DNA of 64,000 bases from Flavihumibacter profundi (GCF_020076305.1 NZ_JAIQXE010000001.1:1984001-2048000); one strand, 5' to 3'; positions 8,243 through 17,898 are shown, counted from the stretch's first letter. Notes: generated from the sequence alone by a model not told the origin. Program-made: numbers and translations.

Positions 8243-8806
8243 ATGCAAAGAATTGTTATAGCCATCACGGGAGCCAGTGGTTCTATATACGCTAAAGTTT
8301 TACTGGACAAACTTCTGGCTATCCCTGACCAGTGGCAGCAGTTAGCCGTGGTAATGACAGAAAATGCTAAAACGGTATGGGAAACCGAATTAGGCAATGA
8401 TAGTTATACCAGCTATGCCGGCATCCAATTCTTTGATAAAAATGACTTTAATGCCCCTTTTGCCTCAGGTTCTGGCCAATATAACACCATGATCATCATT
8501 CCCTGCTCTATGGGCACAATGGGCAGGATTGCAGGCGGAATTTCAAATGACCTGATCACCCGTGCGGCCGACGTGGTCTTAAAGGAACGCAGGAAACTTA
8601 TTTGCGTGATACGCGATACGCCTTATAACCTGGTGCATATCCGGAATATGGAAACCTTAACTCTCGCAGGGGCTGTTATCTGCCCGGCAACCCCCTCATT
8701 TTACAGCCGGCCGGCTACCATAGAAGAAGTAGCTGCTACCGTAGTTGACCGGGTTATTGACCTGGCCGGACTTTCAGTAAAGACTTACCGATGGGGCGGA
8801 GAATAG
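8243..8806 (+). CDS. ubiX: Flavin prenyltransferase UbiX
   Basis: A 187-residue UbiX/Pad1-family flavoprotein that prenylates FMN to prenyl-FMN, the cofactor of UbiD-type decarboxylases. Diagnostic segments: GASGSIYA near the N-terminus (phosphate binding), PCSMGTMGRIAGGISNDL, RADVV-type helix with KERRKLICVIRDTPYN, and PATPSFYSRP near the C-terminus. Length is standard. No ubiD is nearby. The AraC-type regulator follows within about 40 bases on the same strand. Confidence 0.92.
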   Translation: MQRIVIAITGASGSIYAKVLLDKLLAIPDQWQQLAVVMTENAKTVWETELGNDSYTSYAGIQFFDKNDFNAPFASGSGQYNTMIIIPCSMGTMGRIAGGISNDLITRAADVVLKERRKLICVIRDTPYNLVHIRNMETLTLAGAVICPATPSFYSRPATIEEVAATVVDRVIDLAGLSVKTYRWGGE

Positions 8807-8843
8807 ATTATATTTAATTAATTTACCATACAAATACTTCCCA

Positions 8844-9830
8844 TTGTTCAATTTTGAGTATAATTCCTACAACTACAGGCAATACTTAGAGGAGCTAGCT
8901 GCCGCCCTGCATGCCAGGATTCATGACTGCAGGCTTACCTACCCCGAAAATTTTGCCACCGGTTACTCACAATGTATTGAACTGCCCAATGGTTTGCAGG
9001 CACTGGTTTCAGATTATACCCTCAACGACCAGTACTATACCAAGCGAAATAAAATCCCGCAGGAGTATTATGTGCTGCGGTATGAAGAAATATGGATCGA
9101 AGATGAAATGACCCTGAAAATTGACAATGACACATTAAAAACCCGCAACGAACACCATGCGGGTATTTACCTCACCAGTACCTTATTTGATCTTTCTTAC
9201 CTGGGCCGGAAAGGATCAAGAATTAAAAGCATCTATATTATTTTCAATAAAGAATGGCTGGCCGAAAACCTGCGGATCAAGGACCCCGAAGATGTGCTGA
9301 CTGCATACCTGAACCTCAAGACGGGTAGTTTTACCATCGAACCTATCGATAGTGAATACCGTAAATATTTCAACGAAATTTTACAGTCTGAAAAGGACAG
9401 CCCCCTGCATATTGCCACCGTCCAGAACCGCATCATGCTGCTGATAGAACGGTTTTTCAGCAGGCTCTATGAAAAAAGCGCAACGCTACTGGCAAGTCCG
9501 AAAATTTCCAAACACGATGTGCGGCAATTGATGCATGTTGAATCGCTGTTAACCAAAAACATACTCAGCCGGCCGCCAACTATTGAGCAACTGGCCCAGG
9601 AAGCAACCATGAGTTCCGCTAAACTGAAGAAATTATTCAAGGAAGTTTATGGCACCAGTATTTATGCTTACTACCAAAAGCAACGAATGGCTGTTGCCCG
9701 CGACATGTTATTGACCGGCAACTTTACTGTTAAGGAAGTTGGACTGAAAGTTGGCTATTCAAACCTTAGCAATTTCGCAACGGCATTCCGCAAAGAGTTC
9801 GATATTTTACCCAGTGAAATCAGGGCCTGA
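8844..9830 (+). CDS. AraC family transcriptional regulator
   Basis: A 328-residue protein with an uncharacterised N-terminal sensing region and a C-terminal AraC double helix-turn-helix (about residues 225-328): PTIEQLAQEATMSSAKLKKL and VKEVGLKVGYSNLSNFATAF are the two recognition units. The start is doubtful: TTG 8844 is the only standard start codon before about residue 90; an ATT at 8817 is also in frame. Ligand and targets unknown. It may be co-transcribed with ubiX. Its stop lies three bases from that of the convergent lolA gene. Confidence 0.85.
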   Translation: MFNFEYNSYNYRQYLEELAAALHARIHDCRLTYPENFATGYSQCIELPNGLQALVSDYTLNDQYYTKRNKIPQEYYVLRYEEIWIEDEMTLKIDNDTLKTRNEHHAGIYLTSTLFDLSYLGRKGSRIKSIYIIFNKEWLAENLRIKDPEDVLTAYLNLKTGSFTIEPIDSEYRKYFNEILQSEKDSPLHIATVQNRIMLLIERFFSRLYEKSATLLASPKISKHDVRQLMHVESLLTKNILSRPPTIEQLAQEATMSSAKLKKLFKEVYGTSIYAYYQKQRMAVARDMLLTGNFTVKEVGLKVGYSNLSNFATAFRKEFDILPSEIRA

Positions 9831-9833
9831 CCA

Positions 9834-10487
9834 TTATCGCAGGTCCACTTCCTCTACACCAGGGTATTTACTCTTATCAAAAACGAACATATCATCTGCT
9901 ACTTTAGCTGCACCATTCAGGCTATTAACAGTATACGTGTATTTGTTCCCGTTTTTCTCAAGAACTTTTGTACTGTATATATTCTTGGATGCCTTATCAA
10001 TATAAACATATACTTTATGAAAGGGCTTTGATTTATCTACCGGTGTCATTTCTATTTCCTGGATCGTTTTCGCACCCGTTTTTTTCTCGCCATTCAATTT
10101 GTAGAGAAAGTCTTTATCGTAAAAGTTGGTGAATAATTTCTGCGGGGTAATAGTGCCTTGCCCACCATCAAATTTGGTGATGGTAACCTCATTGGAGGCT
10201 TTATCGTAAGTCCACACATTTTTCCCGTCACAATAAATTTCCTGTCCGGTTATTATTACTTTATACTTGCCCGACTTCATGAAGACTGTCCCTTTTTTAA
10301 CGCCCTGGACTTTCCCTTTTGCATCCTCTACCTGGAGGGTAAACTCAGATTGTACAGCAGGGTAGGTCTTAAATTTAGCGCTAACGCCATCCAGTATGGT
10401 TTTCGCTGCGGGATCAGTTTGTGCCTTAACCAGTTGGGGGAATGAAATACCTGAAACCAGGACTAAAACGGCTAGAATTTTCTTCAT
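9834..10487 (-). CDS. lolA: Outer-membrane lipoprotein carrier LolA-like
   Basis: A 217-residue periplasmic carrier that moves lipoproteins from the inner to the outer membrane. ATG 10487 gives signal peptide MKKILAVLVLVSGISFPQLV ending KAQ. The mature part has the LolA pattern: an N-terminal helix (AAKTILDGVSAKFKTYPAVQ), a curved beta sheet with GQEIYCDGKNVWTYD and TPQKLFTNFY. Lies downstream of ftsK with a gap of about 100 bases and has its own -7 element, so it is probably transcribed alone. Confidence 0.85.
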   Translation of the reverse strand: MKKILAVLVLVSGISFPQLVKAQTDPAAKTILDGVSAKFKTYPAVQSEFTLQVEDAKGKVQGVKKGTVFMKSGKYKVIITGQEIYCDGKNVWTYDKASNEVTITKFDGGQGTITPQKLFTNFYDKDFLYKLNGEKKTGAKTIQEIEMTPVDKSKPFHKVYVYIDKASKNIYSTKVLEKNGNKYTYTVNSLNGAAKVADDMFVFDKSKYPGVEEVDLR

Positions 10488-10511
10488 ATTGACTTTTTTG
10501 GGCAATGGGTG

Positions 10512-10519
10512 CAAATATA
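10512..10519 (-). promoter_or_regulatory. -7 element TATATTTG for lolA
   Basis: On the minus strand TATATTTG matches TAnnTTTG and ends 24 bases before ATG 10487, supporting that start over the TTG at 10514. Confidence 0.5.
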
Positions 10520-10590
10520 TCCTTTCAGATGGAATGATTAGACCGGTAGTTATATGATCCGATTAATCATTGCATCCGCTTTAACAAATA

Positions 10591-13143
10591 TTAAGGCATT
10601 CCGGTCAGGTAACTTTCCAGTTCTACTTCAGTTTTAATCAATACATCCCTGGCCTTGCTGCCCAGGTTTGGCCCAACCACACCTGCAGCCTCAAGCTGGT
10701 CCATTAACCGGCCGGCCCGGTTATACCCCAGTTTCATCCGCCGCTGCAGCAGGGAAGTTGATCCAACCTGGTTTTGTACGATCAGCCTTGCCGCATCCTC
10801 AAACAAGGGATCTTTATCATTCAGGTCAAAATCCTTCCCTTCCATATCTTTTTCATCCACATATTCAGGCAGGAGGAAAGCTTGCGGATAACCCCGCTGG
10901 TTACCTATAAATTCGGTTACTTCCTCAACTTCAGGGGTATCCACGAAAGCACATTGTAAGCGGGTCAGTTCACCATTATACGAGATCAGCATATCGCCTT
11001 TTCCTATCAATTGCTCAGCCCCACCGGCATCAAGGATCGTCCGGCTATCAATTTTTGAGGATACTTTAAAGGCTATACGTGCCGGGAAGTTGGCTTTGAT
11101 GGTTCCGGTAATGATGTTTACCGATGGTCGCTGGGTTGCAATGATCAGGTGGATACCAACAGCCCTTGCCAGCTGGGCCAATCGCGCAATGGGCATTTCC
11201 ACTTCCTTGCCGGCGGTCATGATCAGGTCGGCGAACTCATCAATTACCAGCACAATAAATGGCAGGTACTGGTGCCCTTTATTAGGATTCAATTTTCGTT
11301 TGATGAATTTTTCATTGTACTCCTTGATATTCCTGGTATGGGCTTCCTTCAGCAGGTCGTACCTGTTATCCATCTCAATACATAGCGCATTGAGCGTATT
11401 GATCACTTTTTTGGTATCCGTAATAATAGCTTCTTCCTCGCCGGGCAATTTGGCCAGGAAATGTTTTTCGATGGTCCGATAAAGGCTCAACTCCACTTTC
11501 TTGGGATCAACCAGTACAAACTTCAATTGCGAAGGGTGCTTTTTATAGAGCAGGGAAACAAGTATGGCGTTTAGTCCAACTGATTTACCCTGACCGGTTG
11601 CACCAGCCATCAGCAGGTGCGGCATCGCCGCAAGGTCTACAATGAAATTTTCGTTATCTATTTTTTTGCCAATGGCAATCGGCAGGCTGAAATTACTGTG
11701 CTGGAACTTTTCAGAAGTCAGCAGGGTTTTCATGCTGACTACCGTCTTCTTTACATTTGGCACTTCAATACCAATTGTTCCTTTACCCGGGATGGGTGCA
11801 ATGATCCTTATGCCCAATGCAGCCAGGCTAAGGGCGATATCGTCTTCCAGGTTTTTGATGCGGGAAATCCGCACTCCGGCTGCAGGTACGATTTCATACA
11901 ATGTGACCGTCGGGCCTACAGTTGCACTGATTTTCTGGATCTGGATATCGTAGTTCTTAAGGGTATTGATGATCTGGTTTTTATGGGCTTCCAGCTCGGC
12001 AGGGTCCTGGACTATTTTTTCACTGCCATGCGTCTCCAGCAGGTCCATACTTGGATACTTGTAATCACGCAGGTCGAGGGTAGGCTCATAAGGTGCCAAT
12101 TCTTCCGCTTTTACCAAACCTTCTTCACCGGGCTCTTCCGGGGTTTCAGGAACAGTTTTGATTTCCAGTTCCAGGTCTGCGGCAGGGTTGGCATTCAATA
12201 CCGGCTGGGGAACCGGCTTGCTGACCGGGGCAACGACCGGTGGCATTTCTACATAAGCATGGGGTATTTCAGGCACTTCGGTCTCCTCTTCTTCGAGGTC
12301 ATCTTCTGTGAGAGGTTGATTTTTTTCAATGATCTCGAGGGCCAGCTCTGGTTCTGCAACCGGAGGCATCACCACTACCCCACCTTCTTTCTTAAGGCTA
12401 TTCTTTTTTTCTACCGGCTCTTCAATGAAAAGCTTTGGTTCGTCAGTTGCCGTTTGCCTGGGATCAGCCACTGCTAAGTCCTCAGCCGTTTTATTCCGTA
12501 CCGGCAGGCTGGGCAGGTTCGGCATTTGGGGCACATTGATCGTGGGATTGAATCTCCAGATAAAATAAGCAACACCACCTGCCAGTAAAATTGCCGCTGT
12601 ACCAATAGTGCCCAGGAAACTGGCCATCCAGTCACTGATCATTTTCCCAACAGCCCCACCCCATGAAAACGTACTCTTTCCAAAGAAAAAAGCCAGCGTA
12701 ATACTGAAATAGAGCAGGCCTACTATTACATAACGGATATTCCGGGTAAGGCGGAAGAGTTTTTTGCCAAAAAGGAGGTTAGCGCCGGCAACAAAAAACA
12801 GGCTGCAAATAAAATAGGAAGCCAGCCCGAATCCTTTGTAAAAAAAGAAATGCGACACCCAGGCACCAAGGCGGCCCAATAAATTCGACACTTTGATATC
12901 ATCGGCAAATAAAAAATGACTGCCGCCTTTAAATACTTTATCCTGGTCTTCCTGCCAGGTAAACAGGTAGGAGGTAAATGCGATGAAAAGAAATATCGCC
13001 AGCAGCAAAAGCACAGCTCCGGTGATTTTCAGCGTACGCTCATCTTTCACCAGCGACTGCATGGCTACCTTCTCTTCCTTCTCTGGCCTTAGATCAACAG
13101 GTTCGGGTATTGGTTTCTTCTTAGTCTTCAGCTTATTTGCCAT
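10591..13143 (-). CDS. ftsK: DNA translocase FtsK/SpoIIIE
   Basis: An 850-residue membrane-anchored DNA pump that clears and aligns the chromosome terminus at the division septum. Four membrane segments lie in roughly residues 40-200, then an acidic, Pro-rich linker (about 210-360), then the motor: Walker A GATGQGKSVG near 514, VLVDPKKVELS, Walker B IVLVIDEFADLI, and the C-terminal gamma winged helix RRMKLGYNRAGRLMDQLE that reads polarity sequences. ATG 13143 is used; the GTG two codons upstream would overlap the -7 element. Length is typical of Bacteroidota FtsK. Confidence 0.95.
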   Translation of the reverse strand: MANKLKTKKKPIPEPVDLRPEKEEKVAMQSLVKDERTLKITGAVLLLLAIFLFIAFTSYLFTWQEDQDKVFKGGSHFLFADDIKVSNLLGRLGAWVSHFFFYKGFGLASYFICSLFFVAGANLLFGKKLFRLTRNIRYVIVGLLYFSITLAFFFGKSTFSWGGAVGKMISDWMASFLGTIGTAAILLAGGVAYFIWRFNPTINVPQMPNLPSLPVRNKTAEDLAVADPRQTATDEPKLFIEEPVEKKNSLKKEGGVVVMPPVAEPELALEIIEKNQPLTEDDLEEEETEVPEIPHAYVEMPPVVAPVSKPVPQPVLNANPAADLELEIKTVPETPEEPGEEGLVKAEELAPYEPTLDLRDYKYPSMDLLETHGSEKIVQDPAELEAHKNQIINTLKNYDIQIQKISATVGPTVTLYEIVPAAGVRISRIKNLEDDIALSLAALGIRIIAPIPGKGTIGIEVPNVKKTVVSMKTLLTSEKFQHSNFSLPIAIGKKIDNENFIVDLAAMPHLLMAGATGQGKSVGLNAILVSLLYKKHPSQLKFVLVDPKKVELSLYRTIEKHFLAKLPGEEEAIITDTKKVINTLNALCIEMDNRYDLLKEAHTRNIKEYNEKFIKRKLNPNKGHQYLPFIVLVIDEFADLIMTAGKEVEMPIARLAQLARAVGIHLIIATQRPSVNIITGTIKANFPARIAFKVSSKIDSRTILDAGGAEQLIGKGDMLISYNGELTRLQCAFVDTPEVEEVTEFIGNQRGYPQAFLLPEYVDEKDMEGKDFDLNDKDPLFEDAARLIVQNQVGSTSLLQRRMKLGYNRAGRLMDQLEAAGVVGPNLGSKARDVLIKTEVELESYLTGMP

Positions 13144-13148
13144 ACCCA

Positions 13149-13156
13149 CAAATATA
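13149..13156 (-). promoter_or_regulatory. -7 element TATATTTG directly at the ftsK start
   Basis: On the minus strand TATATTTG lies five bases before ATG 13143. With a normal distance from -7 element to transcription start, the transcript would begin at or next to the ATG, giving a leaderless message. The same spacing is seen at 50016-50023. Confidence 0.4.
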
Positions 13157-13215
13157 CATTCACACCCAAAAGAAATTGTATTTTGTAAGCGGGGTTTTAC
13201 AATACATTATTGCGT

Positions 13216-15159
13216 ATGCCTATTTCTTTGCAGTTCCGGCTCAAAAACCAGTACTTTTTCCTGGTGTTTTTTTTGTTTTTATGCAGCAACAGGCTCTTTG
13301 CCCAGTCGCAAAGCTTCCAATTGGATACCATCAAACTGAGCAATATCCGTTTATCGCAAAATATTTCGGGCCAGACAGCACTATATATAGATAGTTCCGA
13401 TAATATACAAACTGAACATTTACACCAGCTGCCTTCCCTTCAAAGGATCCCGGTTTCCATGGGCAGAAAACTGCCTGTCCGGTTTGTAGGCAAAAACAGT
13501 TACCTGCAATTCAATATCTGGAATGATGCTGATTCAGCTGCTCATATTTTTTTCCTGCCAGGTTTTTATTGTAACACCATAACCCTGTTTAAATACAACG
13601 CAGCCACACAACAATTCGATGCCCTGCCCAGGCTTCCCGGAAATAAGCAATCCAGGCAGGATATCGTCCGCAGGCTCGACCTTGCCGCTGGTGAAAGGGC
13701 TACTTTTATAGCCGAACTGGGATTTTTTAAAACCACCGTAAACGCCATCACACCAACCCTTTGTTATGATTTTTTCCTGCCTTCATTACTGAACCAGTTA
13801 CAGAATGAAAGAAAACTGAATTCCATTATCACCTACATGGTTTGCGGCATTATGCTGATGATGGTTTTTTATTCGCTGGCAGGTTATTATACAAGTCGCC
13901 GCATGGAGTTCATTTATTATGGTTGTTATACCTTTTTATTGGGCCTCATGTTCTTCTATAAAGCTTATTTCTATAAAATACCTACTGAGGCAAATTTCTT
14001 CTTTGAAAGCTATTTCGATTTTATCATGCAGGGTACCGGTACAATTTTCTATTTTATTTTCCTGAGGAACTTCATCAATACAAAAAACGAATACCCGCTT
14101 TTAAACAAGGTTTTATATGCCCAGCAGGTTATCACGGTTTTGGGCTTGGTCCTTTTTACCTACCTGAATTTCTTTACCAATAATTTCTTTTTACAGAACC
14201 TGGTGGAAAACGGGGTGAAATATTCCTGGTCTGTATCTATTGTACTTTTTATTGGTTTCGCGATATTCAGGCAAAGCAGTATCCTGCTTTACCTGGCCAT
14301 TGGCCATAGTTGCCTGTTATTAGGCGGGTTCCTTTCCCTTTACATGATCAATACCAGCTTCCGGTTCAATTCAACCCTTACATCGCTGGCAAATGATTCC
14401 CTGTTCTGGTATGAAATGGGTATTCTACTGGAACTGGTTTTTTTTATGGTTGCCTTGTCCTTTAAAAACAAGCAGGAGATTGCTGCCAGGGCAAGGGAAA
14501 AAGAACGGATCCTGATGGAATATGAAAAGTCGGCCATTGAGAGAAAAGTGGCGATCCTCGCCGCGCAACAGGAAGAGAGGAACAGGATTTCTGCAGATAT
14601 GCACGATGAGTTGGGATCGGGTGTTACTGCCATAAGGTTACTCAGTGAATTAGCCAAAGCCAAAATGAAAGACAATACCCTGCCGGAGATCGAAAAAATT
14701 TCTAATTCCGCCAATGACCTGATCACCAAAATGAATACCATCATCTGGACCATGAAAAGTTCTAATGACACGGTAGACAATACAATCGCTTATGTAAGGG
14801 CTTATGCTTCAGAATTCCTGGACAATACCGATATTACCTGTAAAGTGGAATACCCCGAAGTAATCCCCATAATTGAACTTACCGGTGAAAGAAGACGGAA
14901 TATTTTTTTGTGTATTAAGGAAGCCCTGAACAATATTGTTAAACATGCCGCGGCCTCGGCAGTTACGATAAGGTTTCAAATCGGGCCACAACTGGTAATT
15001 ACTATTTCTGATAATGGAACCGGGCTAATCCCGGAAAAACTGCGCTATTTCGGAAATGGCATTACCAATATGCATAAACGAATGGAAAGTATCGATGGGC
15101 ATTTTAATATCCGCAATGACAAAGGAACAACTATAATGCTGAGCGTGCCATTGGGCTAA
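13216..15159 (+). CDS. 7TMR-DISM sensor histidine kinase (HisKA_3 type)
   Basis: A 647-residue sensor kinase. After a signal peptide (ending RLFAQ) comes a periplasmic 7TMR-DISMED2-like beta domain (about 30-190), a seven-helix membrane region (about 200-420), a coiled linker, and a NarL-class kinase core with phospho-acceptor H463 in ISADMHDELGSG. The ATPase has N-box KEALNNIVKHA and G1 box DNGTGL. Such kinases normally pair with a LuxR-type regulator, but none is adjacent; the next gene is a convergent oxygenase. It senses an unknown envelope or carbohydrate signal. Confidence 0.9.
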   Translation: MPISLQFRLKNQYFFLVFFLFLCSNRLFAQSQSFQLDTIKLSNIRLSQNISGQTALYIDSSDNIQTEHLHQLPSLQRIPVSMGRKLPVRFVGKNSYLQFNIWNDADSAAHIFFLPGFYCNTITLFKYNAATQQFDALPRLPGNKQSRQDIVRRLDLAAGERATFIAELGFFKTTVNAITPTLCYDFFLPSLLNQLQNERKLNSIITYMVCGIMLMMVFYSLAGYYTSRRMEFIYYGCYTFLLGLMFFYKAYFYKIPTEANFFFESYFDFIMQGTGTIFYFIFLRNFINTKNEYPLLNKVLYAQQVITVLGLVLFTYLNFFTNNFFLQNLVENGVKYSWSVSIVLFIGFAIFRQSSILLYLAIGHSCLLLGGFLSLYMINTSFRFNSTLTSLANDSLFWYEMGILLELVFFMVALSFKNKQEIAARAREKERILMEYEKSAIERKVAILAAQQEERNRISADMHDELGSGVTAIRLLSELAKAKMKDNTLPEIEKISNSANDLITKMNTIIWTMKSSNDTVDNTIAYVRAYASEFLDNTDITCKVEYPEVIPIIELTGERRRNIFLCIKEALNNIVKHAAASAVTIRFQIGPQLVITISDNGTGLIPEKLRYFGNGITNMHKRMESIDGHFNIRNDKGTTIMLSVPLG

Positions 15160-15184
15160 TCTGTGGTATGATTGACCTTTATGG

Positions 15185-15778
15185 TTACACCTGCTTCAGC
15201 CAACCGGTAATGCTCATACGCTGGCGATTTGCCGGGGTAACTTCATGCTCCATTTCCTGGCTGTTAAAGAACACCGCCGTCTGTGCATGCGGCTGTATTT
15301 TCCGTACGCCCGATTCGGGATACACCAGTAACTGCCCGCCATCTTCCTCCAGCCAGTTCTCATTCAAATAATTGATTAATGAATACTTCCGGTTGTTATC
15401 GTTTTGGAACTGGTCTTTATGGCGTTTGTAAAAACTGCCTTCGTCATAAACCGCATAATGGAACTCATATGCATTGATACCGGTATAGCAGGTCTGGTTC
15501 AGGTAGCTGATAAATTCTTCGACCTGCAGCAAAAACTCCTGCTCAAAAATATTGCCATGGCTTTTGTCTAACCAGTAAATTTTATCGGACCGCATTTTCT
15601 GGCTGGCATCCTTTACGTTATTATTGCCAATCCCGGCAGCTATCATATTCTCCTGCTCTCCCAATTGCCGGATATGCTGCTGTAATCCGCCGGAAAGGGA
15701 TTCGGATAAAAATCCGGCATCGATGCCTATATCATTGTCAAGGAAACTATCAATCAGCACATCAAACGGGTTGCTCAT
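15185..15778 (-). CDS. 2-oxoglutarate/Fe(II) oxygenase, prolyl-4-hydroxylase-like
   Basis: A 197-residue cytoplasmic oxygenase of the 2OG-Fe(II) superfamily (P4Hc/SM-20-like). Iron ligands are H120 and D122 in FYKRHKDQF and H178 in EMEHEV; R187 in NRQRMSITGWL is the likely 2-oxoglutarate anchor. The C-terminal order H-x-D, GGQLLVYP, H, R-x-S-I-T-G-W is that of bacterial EGL-9/PHD-like proteins, which hydroxylate prolines on translation factors or other proteins. Partner not known. Convergent with the 7TM kinase. Confidence 0.85.
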   Translation of the reverse strand: MSNPFDVLIDSFLDNDIGIDAGFLSESLSGGLQQHIRQLGEQENMIAAGIGNNNVKDASQKMRSDKIYWLDKSHGNIFEQEFLLQVEEFISYLNQTCYTGINAYEFHYAVYDEGSFYKRHKDQFQNDNNRKYSLINYLNENWLEEDGGQLLVYPESGVRKIQPHAQTAVFFNSQEMEHEVTPANRQRMSITGWLKQV

Positions 15779-15850
15779 GGAATGGAATAAGTGAAGGAAG
15801 ATAGGCTTTCTGAGCTATTTTTTATTTATATTTCCTTAACACTAACGGCC

Positions 15851-16675
15851 ATGTACCACAAGATTAAAAAACACACCCATATACTTTTACACCCGACCAA
15901 AGAGGAATCCCGCTGGGACAAGGTTATTAACGGGTTTATCATCATTTTGATTTTGCTGAACCTTGTGGCTGTTATCCTGGAAACAGAGCCTGAACTTGCA
16001 ACAAACCATGCAAAACTCTTCCATGACTTTGATGTTTTCTCTGTTTTTATTTTCAGCGTGGAATATATCTTAAGGGTCTGGAGTTGCACCTATGAAGCCA
16101 AATACAAACACTGGCTTTGGGGAAGGCTCAGGTATATGTTTACCTGGGGAGCGCTTATCGACCTCGTTGCCATCCTTCCTTTCTATCTTGGCACGGTTAA
16201 ACTATTTGACCTGAGGGAACTCCGGTTATTGCGCCTGGTCCGTTTGCTGCGGATATTCCGGCTTACCAGTTATATGAAATCTGCGCAGGTTATTGCCAAT
16301 GTTTTCAAAAACAGGTTCCAGGAATTACTGATCAGCCTGGTATTAACATCCGGACTTATTATAATCGCTTCCTGCCTTATTTATTTTGCTGAACATACGG
16401 CCCAGCCGGAAAAATTCGGCAGTATTCCAAGGACTCTTTGGTGGTCAGTAGTTACCCTGGCAACCATCGGGTATGGTGATATGGTGCCCATTACCGTAAC
16501 CGGCAAGATCCTGACCGGCATCATTGCCATGGCAGGTGTAGCGTTTTTTGCATTGCCGGCTGGAATTATAACGGCAGGTTTCCTCGAAGAGATCAGGAAG
16601 GTAAAAAAGCATCATACCACAATATGCCCGCACTGCGGATTGCCAATTGAACATGAAGTACATGCTGATCATTAA
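15851..16675 (+). CDS. Voltage-gated-type potassium channel with C-terminal zinc-knuckle-like tail
   Basis: A 274-residue six-helix cation channel. S1 about 28-44, S4 with six regularly spaced arginines (R122, R125, R128, R131, R134, R137), pore helix and selectivity filter TIGYGD at 205-210, S6 about 215-245. The tail beyond residue 250 ends with CPHC (259-262) and a His-rich EHEVHADH, a possible metal site instead of a long cytoplasmic ligand domain. ATG 15851 is preferred over GTG 15791, which adds 20 residues. It should conduct potassium across the inner membrane. The DUF3500 gene follows after 28 bases. Confidence 0.9.
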   Translation: MYHKIKKHTHILLHPTKEESRWDKVINGFIIILILLNLVAVILETEPELATNHAKLFHDFDVFSVFIFSVEYILRVWSCTYEAKYKHWLWGRLRYMFTWGALIDLVAILPFYLGTVKLFDLRELRLLRLVRLLRIFRLTSYMKSAQVIANVFKNRFQELLISLVLTSGLIIIASCLIYFAEHTAQPEKFGSIPRTLWWSVVTLATIGYGDMVPITVTGKILTGIIAMAGVAFFALPAGIITAGFLEEIRKVKKHHTTICPHCGLPIEHEVHADH

Positions 16676-16703
16676 AATATCTACTCCCAAATATTATACA
16701 ACA

Positions 16704-17777
16704 ATGAAACTGCCTCAATCAATCCTGGTTCTTTTCCTGTCTTTAACTTTTGCCCGGGCCGACGCACAAGCCGGCTATAATGAAGAGATCAAACAATCTG
16801 CAATCCGATTTATCAATACCCTCGACCCGGCACAAAAAAAACTGGCCCTGCTGTCTTTTGAAGATACTGCCCGGACGAAATGGAATAACCTTCCCGTTGG
16901 ATTGCGCCCACGTGCAGGTATCAATATCGGCAAGATGACCGATGACCAGCGTAAATTATTTCATCGCATCCTGTCTGTCTCGCTGAGTTCACAAGGCTAC
17001 CTGAAAGCTACCAGCATACTGCACCTCGATAATTTATTGAACCTCTATTACGACAGTATGTATTACCGCAAGGCAATCAGTGACACCATGTACAAATTCC
17101 TGCAGGACCTGCAATGGAGCCACCGCAATTTCTACCTGGCCATATTCGGAAACCCAACCGGTCCGGTCTGGGGCTATAAAGTGGAAGGACACCACCTGTC
17201 TGTCAACTTTACCTTCGTGAATGATAAACTTTCTGTAACCCCATTCTTCATTGGAACGGATCCTGCGGAATACCCTAATTCCGAGTATGCCGGCTGGCGG
17301 GTACTCGGACAGGAAGAAGACCTCGGTATAAAACTGATGTCGTCCCTATCTCCTGCACTACAGGAGAAAGCGACCATCAGTAAGCAGGTTCCCGCGGACA
17401 TCATTACAGGTGCAGAAAGCGGCAAACGACTCATAGACTACCAGGGCATCAAAGGTGCAGAAATGAGCAAAGAACAAAAGGCTATCGCGCTGTATATCAT
17501 CCGCGAATTTGTATTCAATATGGAATATGAAAAGGCATTGATAGAATACGATAAAATCATTAAGGCGGGCGTAGATAAAATTTATTTCGGATGGATTGGC
17601 CCCGTAGAAGAAACCAAACCCCATTACTATGTGCTGAATGGACCAACATTCCTGATTGAATTCGACAATAATGGCTTCATGGGCAATGCCAATCATATTC
17701 ACGCCATCTGGCGCGAGAAAGGCAACGAGTATGGTGAGGATGTGTTGAAAAAGCATTACATGAGTGAAAAACACTAG
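16704..17777 (+). CDS. DUF3500 exported protein
   Basis: A 357-residue protein of the DUF3500 family. ATG 16704 gives signal peptide MKLPQSILVLFLSLTFARAD ending AQ; the TTG 19 codons earlier overlaps the channel gene. Family features: LLSFEDTARTKWNNLP near the N-terminus, FLQDLQWSHRNFYLAIFGNP, WGYKVEGHHLSVNFT and a late FDNNGFMGNANHIHAIWRE. No enzymatic function is established for the family and I see no certain catalytic set, though the conserved His residues suggest metal binding. Probably periplasmic. Confidence 0.82.
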   Translation: MKLPQSILVLFLSLTFARADAQAGYNEEIKQSAIRFINTLDPAQKKLALLSFEDTARTKWNNLPVGLRPRAGINIGKMTDDQRKLFHRILSVSLSSQGYLKATSILHLDNLLNLYYDSMYYRKAISDTMYKFLQDLQWSHRNFYLAIFGNPTGPVWGYKVEGHHLSVNFTFVNDKLSVTPFFIGTDPAEYPNSEYAGWRVLGQEEDLGIKLMSSLSPALQEKATISKQVPADIITGAESGKRLIDYQGIKGAEMSKEQKAIALYIIREFVFNMEYEKALIEYDKIIKAGVDKIYFGWIGPVEETKPHYYVLNGPTFLIEFDNNGFMGNANHIHAIWREKGNEYGEDVLKKHYMSEKH

Positions 17778-17898
17778 TCATCTCCTTTACTCAATCCACT
17801 TGATGATTCACCCATAAAACCACAACAGTCGCGCATTTACCAGCGCAAGGGTCCATTCACTCAGTAATTTCATAATACAAAATACCTGAGGGCCCATT

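Noticed and set aside
11617-12477. Long plus-strand open frame (286 codons) opposite ftsK
   Set aside because: It lies wholly antisense to a well-supported ftsK; the product is rich in Cys, Phe and His with no family character and starts and stops inside the gene.
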